DNA from: Prosopocoilus inquinatus
Taxonomy: Eukaryota > Arthropoda > Insecta > Coleoptera > Lucanidae
Assembly (NCBI GenBank): GCA_036172665.1
Contig: CM069870.1
Location: 60,202,212-60,266,211, forward strand
DNA: 64,000 bases
Reading direction: 5' to 3'
This document shows, piece after piece, positions 1 through 11,222 of the stretch. Numbering within the stretch: position 1 is the stretch's first letter; every line of letters starts with the position of its first letter. The notes under the pieces are model-generated. The model had not been told where the DNA came from and did not search any database. It was given only the letters and a program-made list of their open reading frames with translations. The translations under genes were made by a program, and so were the position numbers.

Positions 1-650
1 ATAGCGTAATTCCGAGTTGCACGCTTGCAAAATGCAAGTAAACCAATGAAACAAATGGTCAAGGAATATTTTTTATTACTCAAGAAGAACGTAAATACTA
101 AAAAAATTAAATATGTATTTCATAAACTAAAATGGTTTTCGTTTACACGTGAATTTATTTAGTGGAAAACATAATATTAAATATTGGAAATATTATCAAA
201 AATGTAGTGTTGTTAAATTACCGGTAATTTATTTGTAATGTTACCTTACCGGTAATGTTACCGTAAGATTACCGATTGCAGCTCAAGTGGCGACATCTCG
301 CGCCGGAGTTACCAATTACGCTTTAACTAAAAATGTGATATTTATTCAATTTTCTGATTGATTTTTATACCGGATAGTCATTACATTTTTGTCCTTTATT
401 AAAAAATAAAGTTTCCGATATTTATACTTAACGTATCTCCACTAAATAATTTCATGTCTAAGCAAAAATCATTTTGGATTATGAAGTATTTATTTTGTTC
501 TTTTAGTATTTACGTTTTTCCTAACTAACTAAAAATATTCCTTGACCATTTGTTTCAATGGTTTACTTGTATTTTGCAAGTTTGCAACTCGAAATTAATT
601 AATTATGTTGACAACAGAAGTAACAAACGGTAACAAATGAATGTTACCTT
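1..650. repeat. Two opposed copies of a TAGTGTTG-ended repeat (family A)
   Basis: Bases 1-200 match in plus orientation the repeat copies at 1745-2163 and 8890-9373. Bases 205-650 carry the same repeat reversed, starting with TAGTGTTGTTAAATTACCGG. Bases 1-175 and about 425-600 are therefore inverted copies and could fold into one long hairpin. The family is recognised by repeated TTACCGGTAA blocks and by a subterminal block around GCAAGTAAACCAATGAA. The right copy is cut at about 650 by the MITE at 653-848. No coding potential was seen. The left copy runs off the window edge, so its true end is unknown. Confidence 0.75.
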
Positions 651-652
651 AC

Positions 653-848
653 GTAGACAAACTACAATTTCCTGTAATTATTCTTTCTCAAAATGCCATA
701 GATAATGCCATAGATTAAAGACGAATTCACAGATTTTACCAAAGTTTTAACTTGTTAATTTTGAAAGCTTTTAAATTTTTTAAATATTATCTGTGAAATC
801 ACTACGATTTTCAGAAAGAATGATTACATAAGACTGTAGTTTGTCTAC
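653..848. mobile_element. Small MITE with GTAGACAAACTACA ends
   Basis: The two ends are a perfect 14-bp inverted repeat (GTAGACAAACTACA and its complement), and similarity continues inward as GTAATTATTCTTTCT against AGAAAGAATGATTAC. The element is 196 bp and non-coding. It appears inserted into or fused to the end of the family A copy on its left, because the TTACCTTAC block of that repeat stops exactly here. No clear target duplication is visible. Confidence 0.7.
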
Positions 849-896
849 TTTTTTTTGCTTCCGACTGTAAGTGTGTTGATTTCAGTATTTTAATGG

Positions 897-1580
897 AAAC
901 TGGGAGAGAGTTCAAATTCAACGCGCCTTCGGATGTTGTGAGGTCCTTAAGGGACGCCTCCGCACTCTCAAAATCGCCGTATTATGTTAGAAATAGAAAA
1001 TACACGACAGGGATGCGCAGTAGGCAGCGGAGGGTCGTAGGGTTGCGCAGTTGATTTTTGACGGTGGAAACAGCTAGTCGGATAAAAAAATTCTTCTTTT
1101 GAATGGTACCCTCAAATCGGCTTACTGGCTTACTGCGCATCCTTGTTGTGCCTTTTTTGTTTCTAACATAATACGGCGATTTTGAGGATGCGTAGTTGAA
1201 TTTGAACTGTAAATAAGGGAGTTATTAACATTTTTTAATTGATGACATCACAGCTGGCGTATGACGTCACCAGGGCATTCTTGCGTTCGAAACGACGAGC
1301 AAATCGCGATTTATCTGCCGGTTCAGAAAAATTGAACTCTTTTATTTGAATTCTTAGGGCCGATTTAAGGGTACCATGCGAAAGAAAATTTTTTCTATCC
1401 AACTGGCCATACCCCACTATCAAATAATAATACGGCGATTTTGAGGGTGCAGATGCGTCCCTTAGGGACCTTAGAACATTCTTACGAAGATAAGAGTCCA
1501 TATTCTACGCGCCTTCGTAAGAATGTTCGAAATGACGAGCAAATCGCGATTTTTCTGCCAGTCCTGAAAAGTTGACGTGG
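897..1580. repeat. Composite of rearranged inverted repeats
   Basis: An inverted pair, GTTCAAATTCAAC at about 910 and GTTGAATTTGAAC at about 1194, encloses a second inverted pair around ATCGCCGTATTATG and CATAATACGGCGAT. The latter motif recurs at about 1430. The block CGACGAGCAAATCGCGATTT occurs at about 1299, with a near copy at about 1540. The weak ORF on the minus strand at 1235-1501 is made of this repeat and is not taken as a gene. This looks like two or more partial copies of one palindromic element, broken and re-inserted. Confidence 0.6.
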
Positions 1581-1744
1581 CAGCTTAGCTTTGTTCCAAC
1601 ACAGATTTTGACTGGTTCGAAACTGTCAAATATATTCGCCCGTCGAATTAATCACCGCTACTAGTCAGAGGCTGTTGTTGAGACACGTCTATTATTATTA
1701 GTTATTAGTGTTGTGAGTCGTTAAAACACCATAACATTCATTTG

Positions 1745-2163
1745 TTACCGCTTGTTACCTCTGTCGTCAAAATAACGTAATTTCGAGTTTCACACTTGCA
1801 AAATTCAAGTAAAACAATGAAAGAAATGGCTAAAGAATATTTTTGATTATTTGGGAAAAACGTAAACACTAAAAAAAAAAGGAAATAAATATTTCATAAT
1901 TTTCGTTTACGCATGAATTTATTTAGTGGAAATACATAATATTAAATATGGTAAACCTTATTTTTAACAAAAGCCAAAAATATAATGCGTGTTCGGTATC
2001 AAATTAATCAGAAAAATGAGTAAGAATCACATTTTCAATTAAAAGTGTAATTGGTAACTTCGACGCTAGATGTCGTCACTTGAGCTGTAATTAGTAATAT
2101 CCGGTAACATTACCGGTAAGGTAACATTAAAAATAAATTACCGGTAATTTAATTACACTATTA
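1745..2163 (+). repeat. Family A repeat, plus-orientation copy
   Basis: Starts near TTGTTACCGCTTGTTACC and ends at AATTTAATTACACTA, matching the copies at 8890-9373 (same orientation) and 14,059-14,618 (reverse). The copy lacks the far TAGTGTTGGG end seen at 14,618. It is non-coding. A segment just upstream at 1586-1632 is also found at 50,585-50,632. Confidence 0.7.
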
Positions 2164-2345
2164 GTTATTAACATTTTTAACTTGATGCGTCACAAGCGCA
2201 AGAGTTTACCGGAATAAGACAGTTTTGAAATTTTCAAAAAATAAGAGTGTAATAGTGTGTCAGTTGCTCATCCTGGTTTATTTTTGATAGTTCTAAAAAC
2301 AAATGTTAATGAATTTTTCACATTGTTGAATTGTGTGTCTCTAAT

Positions 2346-2442
2346 GCACTGAACTATTTACTCCTTTCCCACCTTTATCTCACTTTTACTTGTACGAAAA
2401 GAGAGATAAAAGCGCGAAAAGAGTAAATAGTGTGCACGGAAC
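2346..2442. repeat. Palindromic mini-repeat
   Basis: GCACTGAACTATTTACTC at the left pairs with GTAAATAGTGTGCACGGA at the right, and the interior TTTATCTC / GAGATAAA also pairs. The whole 97-bp block can fold into one imperfect hairpin, as small MITEs do. There are no coding signals. Confidence 0.55.
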
Positions 2443-3385
2443 TTGAATATCCGAACCCAACTAATATATCTTTCTTTCTAAACACCCGCAGTGCCGTCTA
2501 GTAGATGATAGTCGAAGGTTCATTTCACAAATGTTTTGTACTATTTGATTTTTATTTTCTTAAAGGAATTTCTTTTCCTTAGGGAACTTCCCTCCCCCTC
2601 ACAAATATAATATGAGAATTGCATTTTTTTTGTAATCCTAATTCTTTCAATATCATCATATTTTTCTTTACACTGTTTTTTTTCCGCATTTATTACTATT
2701 ATTTATCATCTTATTTATCTTGTTTATTATCCAGTTTTATTCTTTGATAACGTCTATTGGTAACACTGGACAATTTCTTTGTTGTAATAACGAACACAGT
2801 TGTTACTGAAACGTAAATGAGTTATTACTAAGGATAGGATTTGAATAAGTAAACGCCATCGTTTCAGTAGCGCCGTAAAAATGTACAAGAAGAGGCACAT
2901 TGTGTAATGGAACGGTGAAAATAATTTACGGCGTTCTTACTATCTGATTCAATGTGGCGGAGGTCGAGGTACAATTGGTCAACTAATTACTCTGAAAATC
3001 TTTACACATTTAAACAAGAAGAGTTGGTTGGATAGCTGTAATTTTTTATTGCGGCAATATTACTCTGATTTTTGTTATACTGAGTAACACCATTGTTGTA
3101 GCGACGTTAATTGTCTCCCCAGCCCTCGCGTTTGCTTACACACTACGGTCTAATATTTTATATTGCCCGCTTCACTAGAATTTGAATCGCGCAAAATATA
3201 TTTCCCCGACCCATAGTTATTACTGAAACCTAACTGAGAATTGAACAATTAAATTGTAGCATTACTTGTCGAAAAATCTGATTACCCTACAAAAAGAAAA
3301 CTTATAACGTTTTAACTAAGTACTGGTCTCACTTTTTTTAATTAAATAATTTTACTAGCAAAATAAATTAATGTCTTAGGAATTG
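2443..3385. other. Intergenic AT-rich DNA
   Basis: No supported exon, RNA gene or clear repeat was seen here. It lies downstream of the minus-strand GDP-fucose transporter gene. Only the polyadenylation signal candidate at 3386-3391 is called at its right edge. Confidence 0.4.
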
Positions 3386-3391
3386 TTTATT
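3386..3391 (-). promoter_or_regulatory. Candidate polyadenylation signal of the GDP-fucose transporter
   Basis: TTTATT on the plus strand reads AATAAA on the minus strand, about 160 bp after the stop codon at 3550. The spacing is normal for a 3' UTR, but AT-rich DNA produces this hexamer by chance. Confidence 0.4.
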
Positions 3392-3549
3392 CATGTAGGA
3401 ACCATCAGGTGTAAATAAAAGTAAAAGACTGCTAAGGATATTTTGATCAAAGTCAGACTTAAATAGCGAAAAAAATCGTTTACTTTTCTATGCACTAGAT
3501 GGTACACATTAAATTACAATTACATTAATAAACCTTAGCAGCACAATTA

Positions 3550-4868
3550 CTATACTTTGGTGTAAGCATGCGAAGACCTATGCTTTTTTTCCATGTCAAG
3601 TTGTTTAACTCTGGCATATCCAGCACTTCCAAACAACACTATGGCATTTGAGAACCACCAGAGGAAAGATTTGGCTTCCTGATAATAATAAGTTGCGAGC
3701 ACGGTTTGGGCGCAAGCTTTTGCTGTGCCCGATATATTGTGAGTTAAAGCAGATGTCACCTGTGAAAAATCAGTGGTTTTAAATACACACTTTAAATTAT
3801 ACAAGAGTGAATTAATTAAGAAATGGAACTGAATGTTTTGATTTTAGAACACACCAATATAACTATGAAACTTACTTTGATTTGTAGAGAAGTTAAAAAC
3901 CCAACGGAAAACCCACATACTCCTCCTATGCACATCATCAATATAAAATACGAAGAAAACAAATCTGGATAGTTGTACAGTATGGGAACTTCCCCGTTCA
4001 ATATTATAAGCGGTATTAGTATACAACTAGAGTACAAATTATTATAATAAGATAAAAGCCACACCTCTTGTTGTACAAGTGGCAGTGTTTTCTTTGTGTA
4101 AATCGAAAAGAGAGAGAGCGACAATGAACCGAGCACTCCAAAAACTGTCCCGACTACTGATAAACTGCCTGCAAAAAAATTATTTCGCCTTTCAGGATAT
4201 ATTACAAAAGAGAATGCGCATTACCTGCTATGTTTTCTTGATCAACCCCTAAATAAAAACCAAATATTATTAAAGCGCAGAAAAAGATGCATTTTGCAGA
4301 AGTCTTTTCTCCTAAGATAAGATACGTTAGTGTTACATTAAATATTGTGGTAAGGGATCTTCCTATGTAATAAAATGCAACCGATACGTATTTCAAACAC
4401 AAATTGTTTGTAACGATCATAGAAGTGAATAAGATCGATAAGGGTAACACCTGAAAAAAGGTTTACTGTAACATCTTTTTATAAATATAAATAAACGGAG
4501 ACACTTACATCTTTTATAGTTTGTAAACTAAACGGACTAGAGTCAGGAAATTTATACTTGGGAAGGAATTTACTGATTATTTTTGTACCGCAACATATCA
4601 CTGTCGATATCACAGTTTGGAAAAATGCTATAAACAAAGGGGCCTCTAAATTTATGTCACTTAATAACGTCTTGTTTACGAATACAGTCAGAATCGACAC
4701 GGTCCTGGAAAAAGCACCGATTTTAAATTTCGCGGGTTCACTAACGTATTTGTTAGAGTAACCATAACCTCAAAAATACAAATACAAAATTTATGCTAAC
4801 CAATATCCACTGACCACGAAGAATATTTGCACATATTTTCCGAACAGGCTGTCTTTTTCTGATGCCAT
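3550..4868 (-). CDS. GDP-fucose transporter (SLC35C1-type), five exons
   Basis: This gene should import GDP-fucose into the Golgi lumen in exchange for GMP, supplying fucosyltransferases (Notch and N-glycan fucosylation). Coding exons on the minus strand: 4868-4801, 4704-4509, 4450-4225, 4168-3876 and 3759-3550, giving 330 aa. All introns are short and GT-AG, and all junction phases agree. The start is ATG at 4868 ([12 protein letters not shown]). Recognisable family blocks are [19 protein letters not shown] after the first junction, [17 protein letters not shown] in exon 2, [20 protein letters not shown] in exon 3, and [20 protein letters not shown] opening exon 5. The protein is hydrophobic throughout, fitting about ten membrane spans of the drug/metabolite transporter fold. 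The first intron donor (GTTAGC) is weak. It is divergent from TBC1D7, with a shared 590-bp promoter region. The product call is firm; substrate specificity is from family knowledge. Confidence 0.93.
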
Positions 4869-5459
4869 TCTTATCTTATAAAAGGCAAGTTAGCGCTTGA
4901 TAGGAGAATTCCTAGGGGAAGGTTAGAAACATTTCCGAATTTCGCTTTCACGGGGCTAAACAAAAATTATTCCATTTTTAAACAATTTTCACTTATTTAA
5001 CATTACTTCTACGTATGTACTGATCTATTTAAAGAGGCTTTTAACCAAACACGTATACACAAAACTGCCAAATATCGATATACGTGTCTGCTTGGTACTT
5101 TGGTATTTGAGGTTAGAAAAATTAAAGATTAGATTGCTTTGTAAAAATATGTTCCTATTAGATTAATTCAATAATCTACCATTAAATGAGATTTATCTTT
5201 ATTTTTATTATTATGAAGAAAAAAAACTTGGGGTGTTATTTAAAATTTTTCTAGAAACTGACATGACAATTACCTCTGTAATTACAAATTTTTTTAGAAT
5301 AATCTTTTCCAATTTAATTAAAGAACTTGTACGTAAATAAAATTAATTTGAAACTTAAAAAAATATGCTTACAAAAACTAAACTAAAAAAAGTCTTGCTG
5401 CCATCTAGTGATGATTCTTGTAGTATTTTTGCTGTCACTTAGGACACCTAGCGTTTGAA
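4869..5459. promoter_or_regulatory. Shared upstream region of a divergent gene pair
   Basis: The start codons at 4868 (minus) and 5460 (plus) are 591 bp apart, so both promoters and both 5' UTRs must fit here unless an upstream exon exists. The sequence is AT-rich with no convincing TATA box. A bidirectional promoter is inferred from the layout only. Confidence 0.5.
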
Positions 5460-6863
5460 ATGGAAACCACTTCCAAATGTAAACAAGATTTTGTGAAGGT
5501 TTTAAATTATAGGAATAATTTATTACAATTTCCAGCTTTCTCATTAAAAATGAAGACAATTAACAACCATGAAAGTACCGTGGAAATTGCTTCGCGTGTT
5601 CGAGCCACGGTTTACGACGAAAGAAATTTCCGTTCTGCTTACTATGAAAAAGTAGGTTTCAGGAGTGTAGAAGAAAAGAGATCGCTTGAAATTCTACTTA
5701 AAGACAAACCACTAGACAGAGCTAAGTTGAAGGAATTTTGTCTACGTTTCTCTGTACCATCCACTTATCGTAATCTACTATGGAAGCTGCTTCTAGGTAT
5801 TATTAATGTATAAGCGAGATTTGCTCGTAAAACGTTCCATTTAGGTGTTGTACCAATGCATTTGGAGTGCCATTCTTTCATCATGGAGCAGAGGCAACAG
5901 GAGTATAAGGATCTATTGAGGGCCCTCCAAATTACAAGAACTGTGGACGTCAATACACCCAAACCGCAACAATTTCTAGCAATGTGGATGTTACAAAATG
6001 GAAATTTGCATTTCGAATCCAGTTTACAACTTGACTGTGGGTTCGCTCTGATTGCCCATTCTCTTATGCAATTTTTCGAGGATGATACAGACGTGTATTG
6101 GTTGTCAAAGTGCTTTTACGATCATGTTAAGAAGTTTCAAGGCGATATTCCCAAATTAATTGAGTCGACATGGTCCCTCTTAGAAAAAGATGATCCTGTA
6201 CTTTATGAACATTTACAAACGACAGGGATATTAAAAGGGATTCCCATTGAAAAGTGGTTTGATAGTTGTTTTGCAGGTGTACTGGCTGAGAGTGCATTAG
6301 CAAAGTAAGTAAACCGTAAGAAATTGAGATATTTTCATTTATATTCTTTTTAATAGTTAATTTAAAATTCATATGCTTCTTGTTTGAAGCAAACACGATA
6401 CACAATTAAAACTTTTATTTTCATTTTTTGTGAATAAGAAAATTATTGAGAAATTTTTAATACTCATTTCATAACTAACATTCATACTAAGTTACGTATT
6501 AAATTTATAATTTAGGTATATTTCAGAATATGGGATAAGTTATGTGGTGGATCCTATAAAGTCTTGGTATTTGTAGTAGTGGTCTTATTTATAAATCAAA
6601 AACATAAATTACTCAAATGCCATGACGTTCAAACTGCAATTCAATATCTTGTTCAAGTAAGTTATGTTTTGAATTATTTTTTTCTTTGAGTAAAGCTTTC
6701 TTCTTATTTGTGATTTTGGAATTGGAAGTTGCCTTTGATTGTGATTACTAAAAGGAATTTTTAGGTTCCTGAAGAAACAGCAGATGCAATAGCCAACAAA
6801 ACTATTGATGTATGGCAGCAACATGGCAGTCCTCTGACTGTTCATGATAAACCAAAACCATAA
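5460..6863 (+). CDS. TBC1D7: TBC1 domain family member 7 (TSC complex subunit), four exons
   Basis: TBC1D7 is the third subunit of the TSC1-TSC2 complex, which restrains Rheb and mTORC1. Coding exons: 5460-5796, 5845-6304, 6527-6656 and 6765-6863, in phase, 341 aa from the first ATG. An in-frame ATG at 5550 would give 311 aa, closer to the vertebrate length of about 290, so the start is uncertain. The family-specific block [20 protein letters not shown] is followed by [11 protein letters not shown] and the first TBC motif [11 protein letters not shown]. Later blocks are [29 protein letters not shown], then [17 protein letters not shown] after the exon 2-3 junction. The classical TBC arginine-finger motif IxxDxxR is not seen, as expected for this member, which scaffolds rather than catalyses. 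The protein ends with a short polar tail, DKPKP. Confidence 0.92.
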
Positions 6864-7705
6864 TGTGTAAATTTGCAACAAGAAGAAGTGACAATACAAT
6901 GAATTCTGCAAGAATGTCCTGATTTATTTAAATAAGCAAAATGTAAATGAAGTGAATGATTTAAAGAGACTATCTTTATAAATGACTTAAAAATGATATT
7001 ACAAAGTAATTAAAAATAAGTATTTTAGTAGCAGAATTTATTGTACCTACATGTATGTTTTTGTGATAATAGCTAGTTAGGGATATCATTTTGTTTCATC
7101 AGAAATATTTGTCATAACATGAAATGCTAATTAAGTAGCAAATAAACAATAAATTCTTTGATAGATGGAGCACATTTATTCATAAACTTCTTGAACTTTA
7201 ACACATAATTCTGCAACGTTTTATGATGCAATCTTCGTGCAAATTAATTTCATAAAGAAAATACAAAAATAATTTGAAAAAAAGTTAAAAAATATTTACC
7301 AGAAAATCACTTTTTAGATTAATAAAAGACAAAGTCCGTCTAGTCCAATAGTGCCAGTAGTTTTTATTTAAAAAATAGGTGAACAACAGCTCCATATATT
7401 GTACATTCATATTATATTAATTTTCTTCTCCACTTGTTTTAAAAGTGTCGCGTTATGCAGATAACTCTTTATTTCCTTATTTTAACTGAGGATTCTTCCT
7501 AATTTTTGAAATGGTCAGATGTTCTCTTCGCGATCTCATTAAACAACAGCCACATTTGAGCTTTAAAAACCTTACTATAAAGAATAAAACAATAAATTGT
7601 TAATGTTAACGTTAATTTCGATAAATTTCTTTTATTCTTCCGATTTGAGTTCAATTAAAAGTAGTATCGCCAATTATTGAATAATAACGTCAATAATTTC
7701 TCTAC
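6864..7705. other. 3' flank of TBC1D7 and AT-rich spacer
   Basis: Holds the TBC1D7 3' UTR and its polyadenylation signal candidate at 7141. From about 7150 to 7705 there is only AT-rich sequence with no recognised repeat or exon. Confidence 0.4.
7141..7146 (+). promoter_or_regulatory. Candidate polyadenylation signal of TBC1D7
   Basis: AATAAA lies 278 bp after the TAA at 6861-6863, and CAATAAA follows directly. The spacing is plausible for a short 3' UTR; no transcript evidence is available. Confidence 0.45.
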
Positions 7706-7964
7706 TTTAATTTTATTTTAGAAAAATTTTTGAGCAAATCGTTTTTGATTGCAGTGAGAACCTCGAGCAGCCTCTGGACAGCTGTTTCAGCCCTGCTTGG
7801 GGCTTCTTCAGCAGAAATCTTTCATTATGCTTTGACAGCAAGCATGGCCGCCTTGCATGGGGGACTCATTAGGAGCAAATCCCGCTTCAATTTGTCTATC
7901 CTACTGCAATGTTAGGTCAAAAAACGATAGTAAGATGTCGCTATTTTATATGTTTAATTTTATT
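7706..7964 (+). mobile_element. Family B modular element, short form with 12-bp duplication
   Basis: The 12-bp sequence TTTAATTTTATT occurs at 7706-7717 and again at 7953-7964, flanking a 235-bp insert. The insert begins TTAGAAAAATTT and has a head module (GCAAATCGTTTTTGATTGCAG to GGCTTCTTCAGCAGAAA). A tail module follows directly (TCTTTCATTATGCTTTGAC to GTCGCTATTTTATATG). The head and tail join where the copy at 32.6 kb carries an inverted repeat of the head, so this is the form without the hairpin. The ORF at 7730-7915 is an accident of the repeat. Confidence 0.75.
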
Positions 7965-8139
7965 GTCTTTTATTATTTAATTAATTGTTTTGCGGTTGAG
8001 GCAGCAACAAATTGTAGTAGAACAGAATAACAATTTTTAATTCATTCTCGTTTCTTTTCCTGTCTTTCTGTTTATTCGAATTGTTTTTTTTTCTCGCTAG
8101 TGTACAGCCCTTTAAAAAAAATTATGACCTAATATTGAA

Positions 8140-8292
8140 TACTGGGAATAATTTTATTTCTTCAAAATTTATTTTCGACACTTTTTTGATAAAAGATAGG
8201 ATATTTATCTGAAATTCTTGAATTACTGGCATTAAAATTAATGTTTTAATTGACAGTAACGATCAAAATTTAATGCTCGCAACTGTATACTT
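8140..8292 (+). repeat. Right end of a CAGTCGCGAGCAAT-type inverted-repeat element (family G)
   Basis: The segment ends with GATCAAAATTTAATGCTCGC followed by AACTGTATAC. This resembles the right ends at about 27,515 and 60,740. The interior (TTTATTTTCGACACTTTTTT, then GATAAAAGATAGG) also matches those copies. A left end was not found, so this is a partial copy. Confidence 0.5.
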
Positions 8293-8391
8293 AACTGAAA
8301 AGCAGATTTTACATTACATGTTTTATCGTATGAGATCCCTTATGATTTCTCACATTGATCAAACAAGAAGTCATCTACCTGAATTACAATT

Positions 8392-9373
8392 ACCGGTAAG
8401 GTAACATTCATTTATTACCGTTTGTTACCTCTGTCGTCAAGATAACGTAATTTCGAGTTGCACGCTTGCAAAATTCAAGTAAACCAATGAAAGAAATGGC
8501 CAAAGAATATTTTTGGAAAAAAAAATTACTTGGATTGAATTATGCTTATTTACAAATGATCTGCCAATCAAAAACACAAGTCTGGTGTTTTGTTGCAACA
8601 ATTACGAAATTCAGGTCCAAACTATTTGAAACACGATTCAAACTTTTAAGCGAAAGAAAGCACCTAATAAAAATATAAACAAAAGACGATCGACTGGTAA
8701 GAAATACAAGGAACAAGAAAAATGTCATACGTCGAAAGACATAAGTAAATAAAATAAATAAGTAAGTAAAGGAACAAATGATACGATTGATACTAAAAAG
8801 AGAACTATCGGTTATTTTGTTTTTGTTTAAAAATATCGATAGTTTTTCATCTTTTCTTTAACGTCTTCTTTTTGTTTCTGAAGATAGAGATCTTACGGTA
8901 AATTTCCAATGTTATCGGTAAGGTAATATTCATTTGTTACCGTACGTTACCGTTTGTTACTTCTATCGTCAAGATAATGTAACTTCGAGTTACACACTTA
9001 CAAAATTCAAGTAAACCAATAAAAGAAAAGGTCAAGGAATATTTCTGATTATTTGGGAAAAACATAAATACTAAAAAAATGAAATAAATATTTCTTAACC
9101 TAAAATGACTGTCGTTAACACTTGAATTTATTTAGCGGAAATACGTAATATTAAATATTGTAAACTTTATTTTTAACAAAAGCCAAAAATGTAATGGGTA
9201 TTCGGTATCAAATTAATCAGAAAATTGAGTAAAAATCATATTCTTAGTTAAAAGTGTAATTGGTAACTCCGGCGGGAGATGTGGCCACTTGAGCAGTAAT
9301 TGGTAATATTACGGTAAGATTACCGGAAAGGTAACATTAAAAATAAATTACCGGTAATTTAACAACACTATTT
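8392..9373 (+). repeat. Family A copies plus a 350-bp companion block; left arm of a large inverted repeat
   Basis: Three parts run in order: a truncated family A start (8392-8512), a unique-looking block (about 8530-8885, containing GTTTTGTTGCAACAATTACG and AAAGACGATCGACTG), and a full-looking family A copy (about 8890-9373, ending GTAATTTAACAACACTA). The block and the family A copy recur in reverse order and opposite strand at 14,059-15,105. The homology also continues to about 9468 (ATTCTGGGTGTAAATTTAAAC). The ORF pair at 8466-8728 lies in this repeat. Confidence 0.7.
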
Positions 9374-9469
9374 TTATGTAAGCTGTAAGAGTAATTGAAA
9401 CATGTTTTTTTTGTTTAAAACAATTTAATTTAATTCTGGGTGTAAATTTAAACATATTTTAAACAAGAA

Positions 9470-10480
9470 AAACTGTTTAAAACTGAAAAAACAAGTTTTT
9501 GTTGTTAAAAAAAAACTTTTTTTTTAAACCTGGCAGGAACACGAGCCAGGCCAGGCTGATAAAACATGCTAATTACGTAGCAACCTCTCCCAATGTACGA
9601 TAACAACTCAGCCACTAGGCCAATTTTCATGATATTTAATTTATTTATTTATCTATATTTAAACAGATGGCGCCACTTCGAAACTTCCAATCCAATCTAT
9701 CGAAATAATTGTACAATAATGTATTATATTCCGTTATTGGAAGAAGCATTATAAAGATGTGATAAGTAAGTCACAGATGATAAAGAATTGCTATTAAACG
9801 GATACTTTGAACGTCTACAAATAGAACTGTTATCACCTCATTTGACACATGGAGACATATTTACACTGCAAAAAATTAAATGTCAATTCAAAGGTTAAGT
9901 TGCAATTTTTATTACCGGAAGTCACTTTTTTTTTAATGAATATGTAAAATTGGTTGCCTAACCACACGTGTATACAGTTTTTGGCGGTATTTGCATTTAT
10001 ACATTTTGAATTTGTTTAAGTTAAGGTTACCTCAAGAGACAACGAAACATTTCTGTTTTAATAGACTCATTCACATGATTTGAAATTGTTTTGCTTGAAG
10101 GCGTACAGAAGAAAGTTCAAGCGCATTTAAATTGGTGAAGATAAAGCGTAGTGTTATCTTCTGATATGGAGCTGTATGTCGTCAAGGACCTAATCTGAGC
10201 AACTGCTATCATTTTTCGTTCTGTCGTATTTACTGAATTCCTTTGATATGAAACCGTTTGTTGATCTTGGATGCTCTTTCAACGCCGCGTGAGAAGTTTA
10301 ATTCTTATACAAATAGTAAAGCAATGATCGATTCGTTCTTTTTAAAATTCAGCGAAGTAAGATAAATGTTATTTCGTTGTTTGCACGCGCTTAATTTTTG
10401 TTATCTACAAATCGATAAAAAAAAATTATTCGGAATAAATTCACTTGCGAGCGGGATGTATGTAATTAGAGCGCGAAATT
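9470..10480. other. Intergenic AT-rich DNA upstream of the nucleoside transporter
   Basis: No exon or clear repeat was recognised. The base composition becomes less AT-rich towards 10,440, where the candidate promoter region starts. Confidence 0.35.
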
Positions 10481-10668
10481 TATAAAGCCGAACCGAGTTT
10501 ACACAAGAAATAATTTATTTGGGCGGGAGAAGGAGCGCAACGGATCTTTCAAGCCTTGCATTTCCTCTATTGGTACCACCCGGCAAGCCCAATTGGCAAT
10601 AACACCGACCAACACCATCAACATGTCTGTTCGTCGCTCCGCAAACAGGAAGTGAACGACGATAACAG
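10480..10668 (+). promoter_or_regulatory. Candidate promoter and non-coding first exon of the nucleoside transporter
   Basis: This stretch is clearly richer in G+C and CpG than its surroundings. It has TTTATAAAG at about 10,479 and ends in CAG followed by a good donor (GTAATA at 10,669). Within it an ATG at 10,624 opens a 10-codon reading frame that stops at once (uORF, MSVRRSANRK). A spliced 5' UTR joining the acceptor at 11,175 is the natural reading, but this is inference without transcripts. Confidence 0.4.
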
Positions 10669-11222
10669 GTAATATTAGTTTAGCACGTGTTCGTGCGGTA
10701 GATTTGGATTGTGCTAACGATTTTTATGTGGAAGTCCTGCAGGTTGAAGAAAAAAAATAACAGAGTAAGTAAGATTTTTTTTACGCGCAATTATAACAAT
10801 TGTTCTAACCAAACATACCTACCTGCGACCTATTCAAACTTGACGATGCAAATAGCCCGCAGTAAAATTAATTATAGAACGAGCACATGCATTGTTGAGA
10901 TTTTTTTTTTTAAACAATCAATGAGAGTTTCAACGAAAACTATTTTATCTGCTTGACGAAATAATAATAATAGGCAGTAAATAAATAAATTACACTTCCA
11001 CCTACTTAATTTCTCAATTACAGGCCACAATAGGTTAATCTATCACTTTAATAATAATTCATTCAAACTGTGTCCTCTATCAATTGCCGCTACCGACCAA
11101 TTTTAGAGTTGACCTACTCGTTGTATTGAACATTAAAATTCTGCTGCACATTAATCCTTTCGAATATATTTTCAGAATGCTTTAGAATCGTGCTTGTGAC
11201 GTAGGGAAAACCACTAGAGAAG

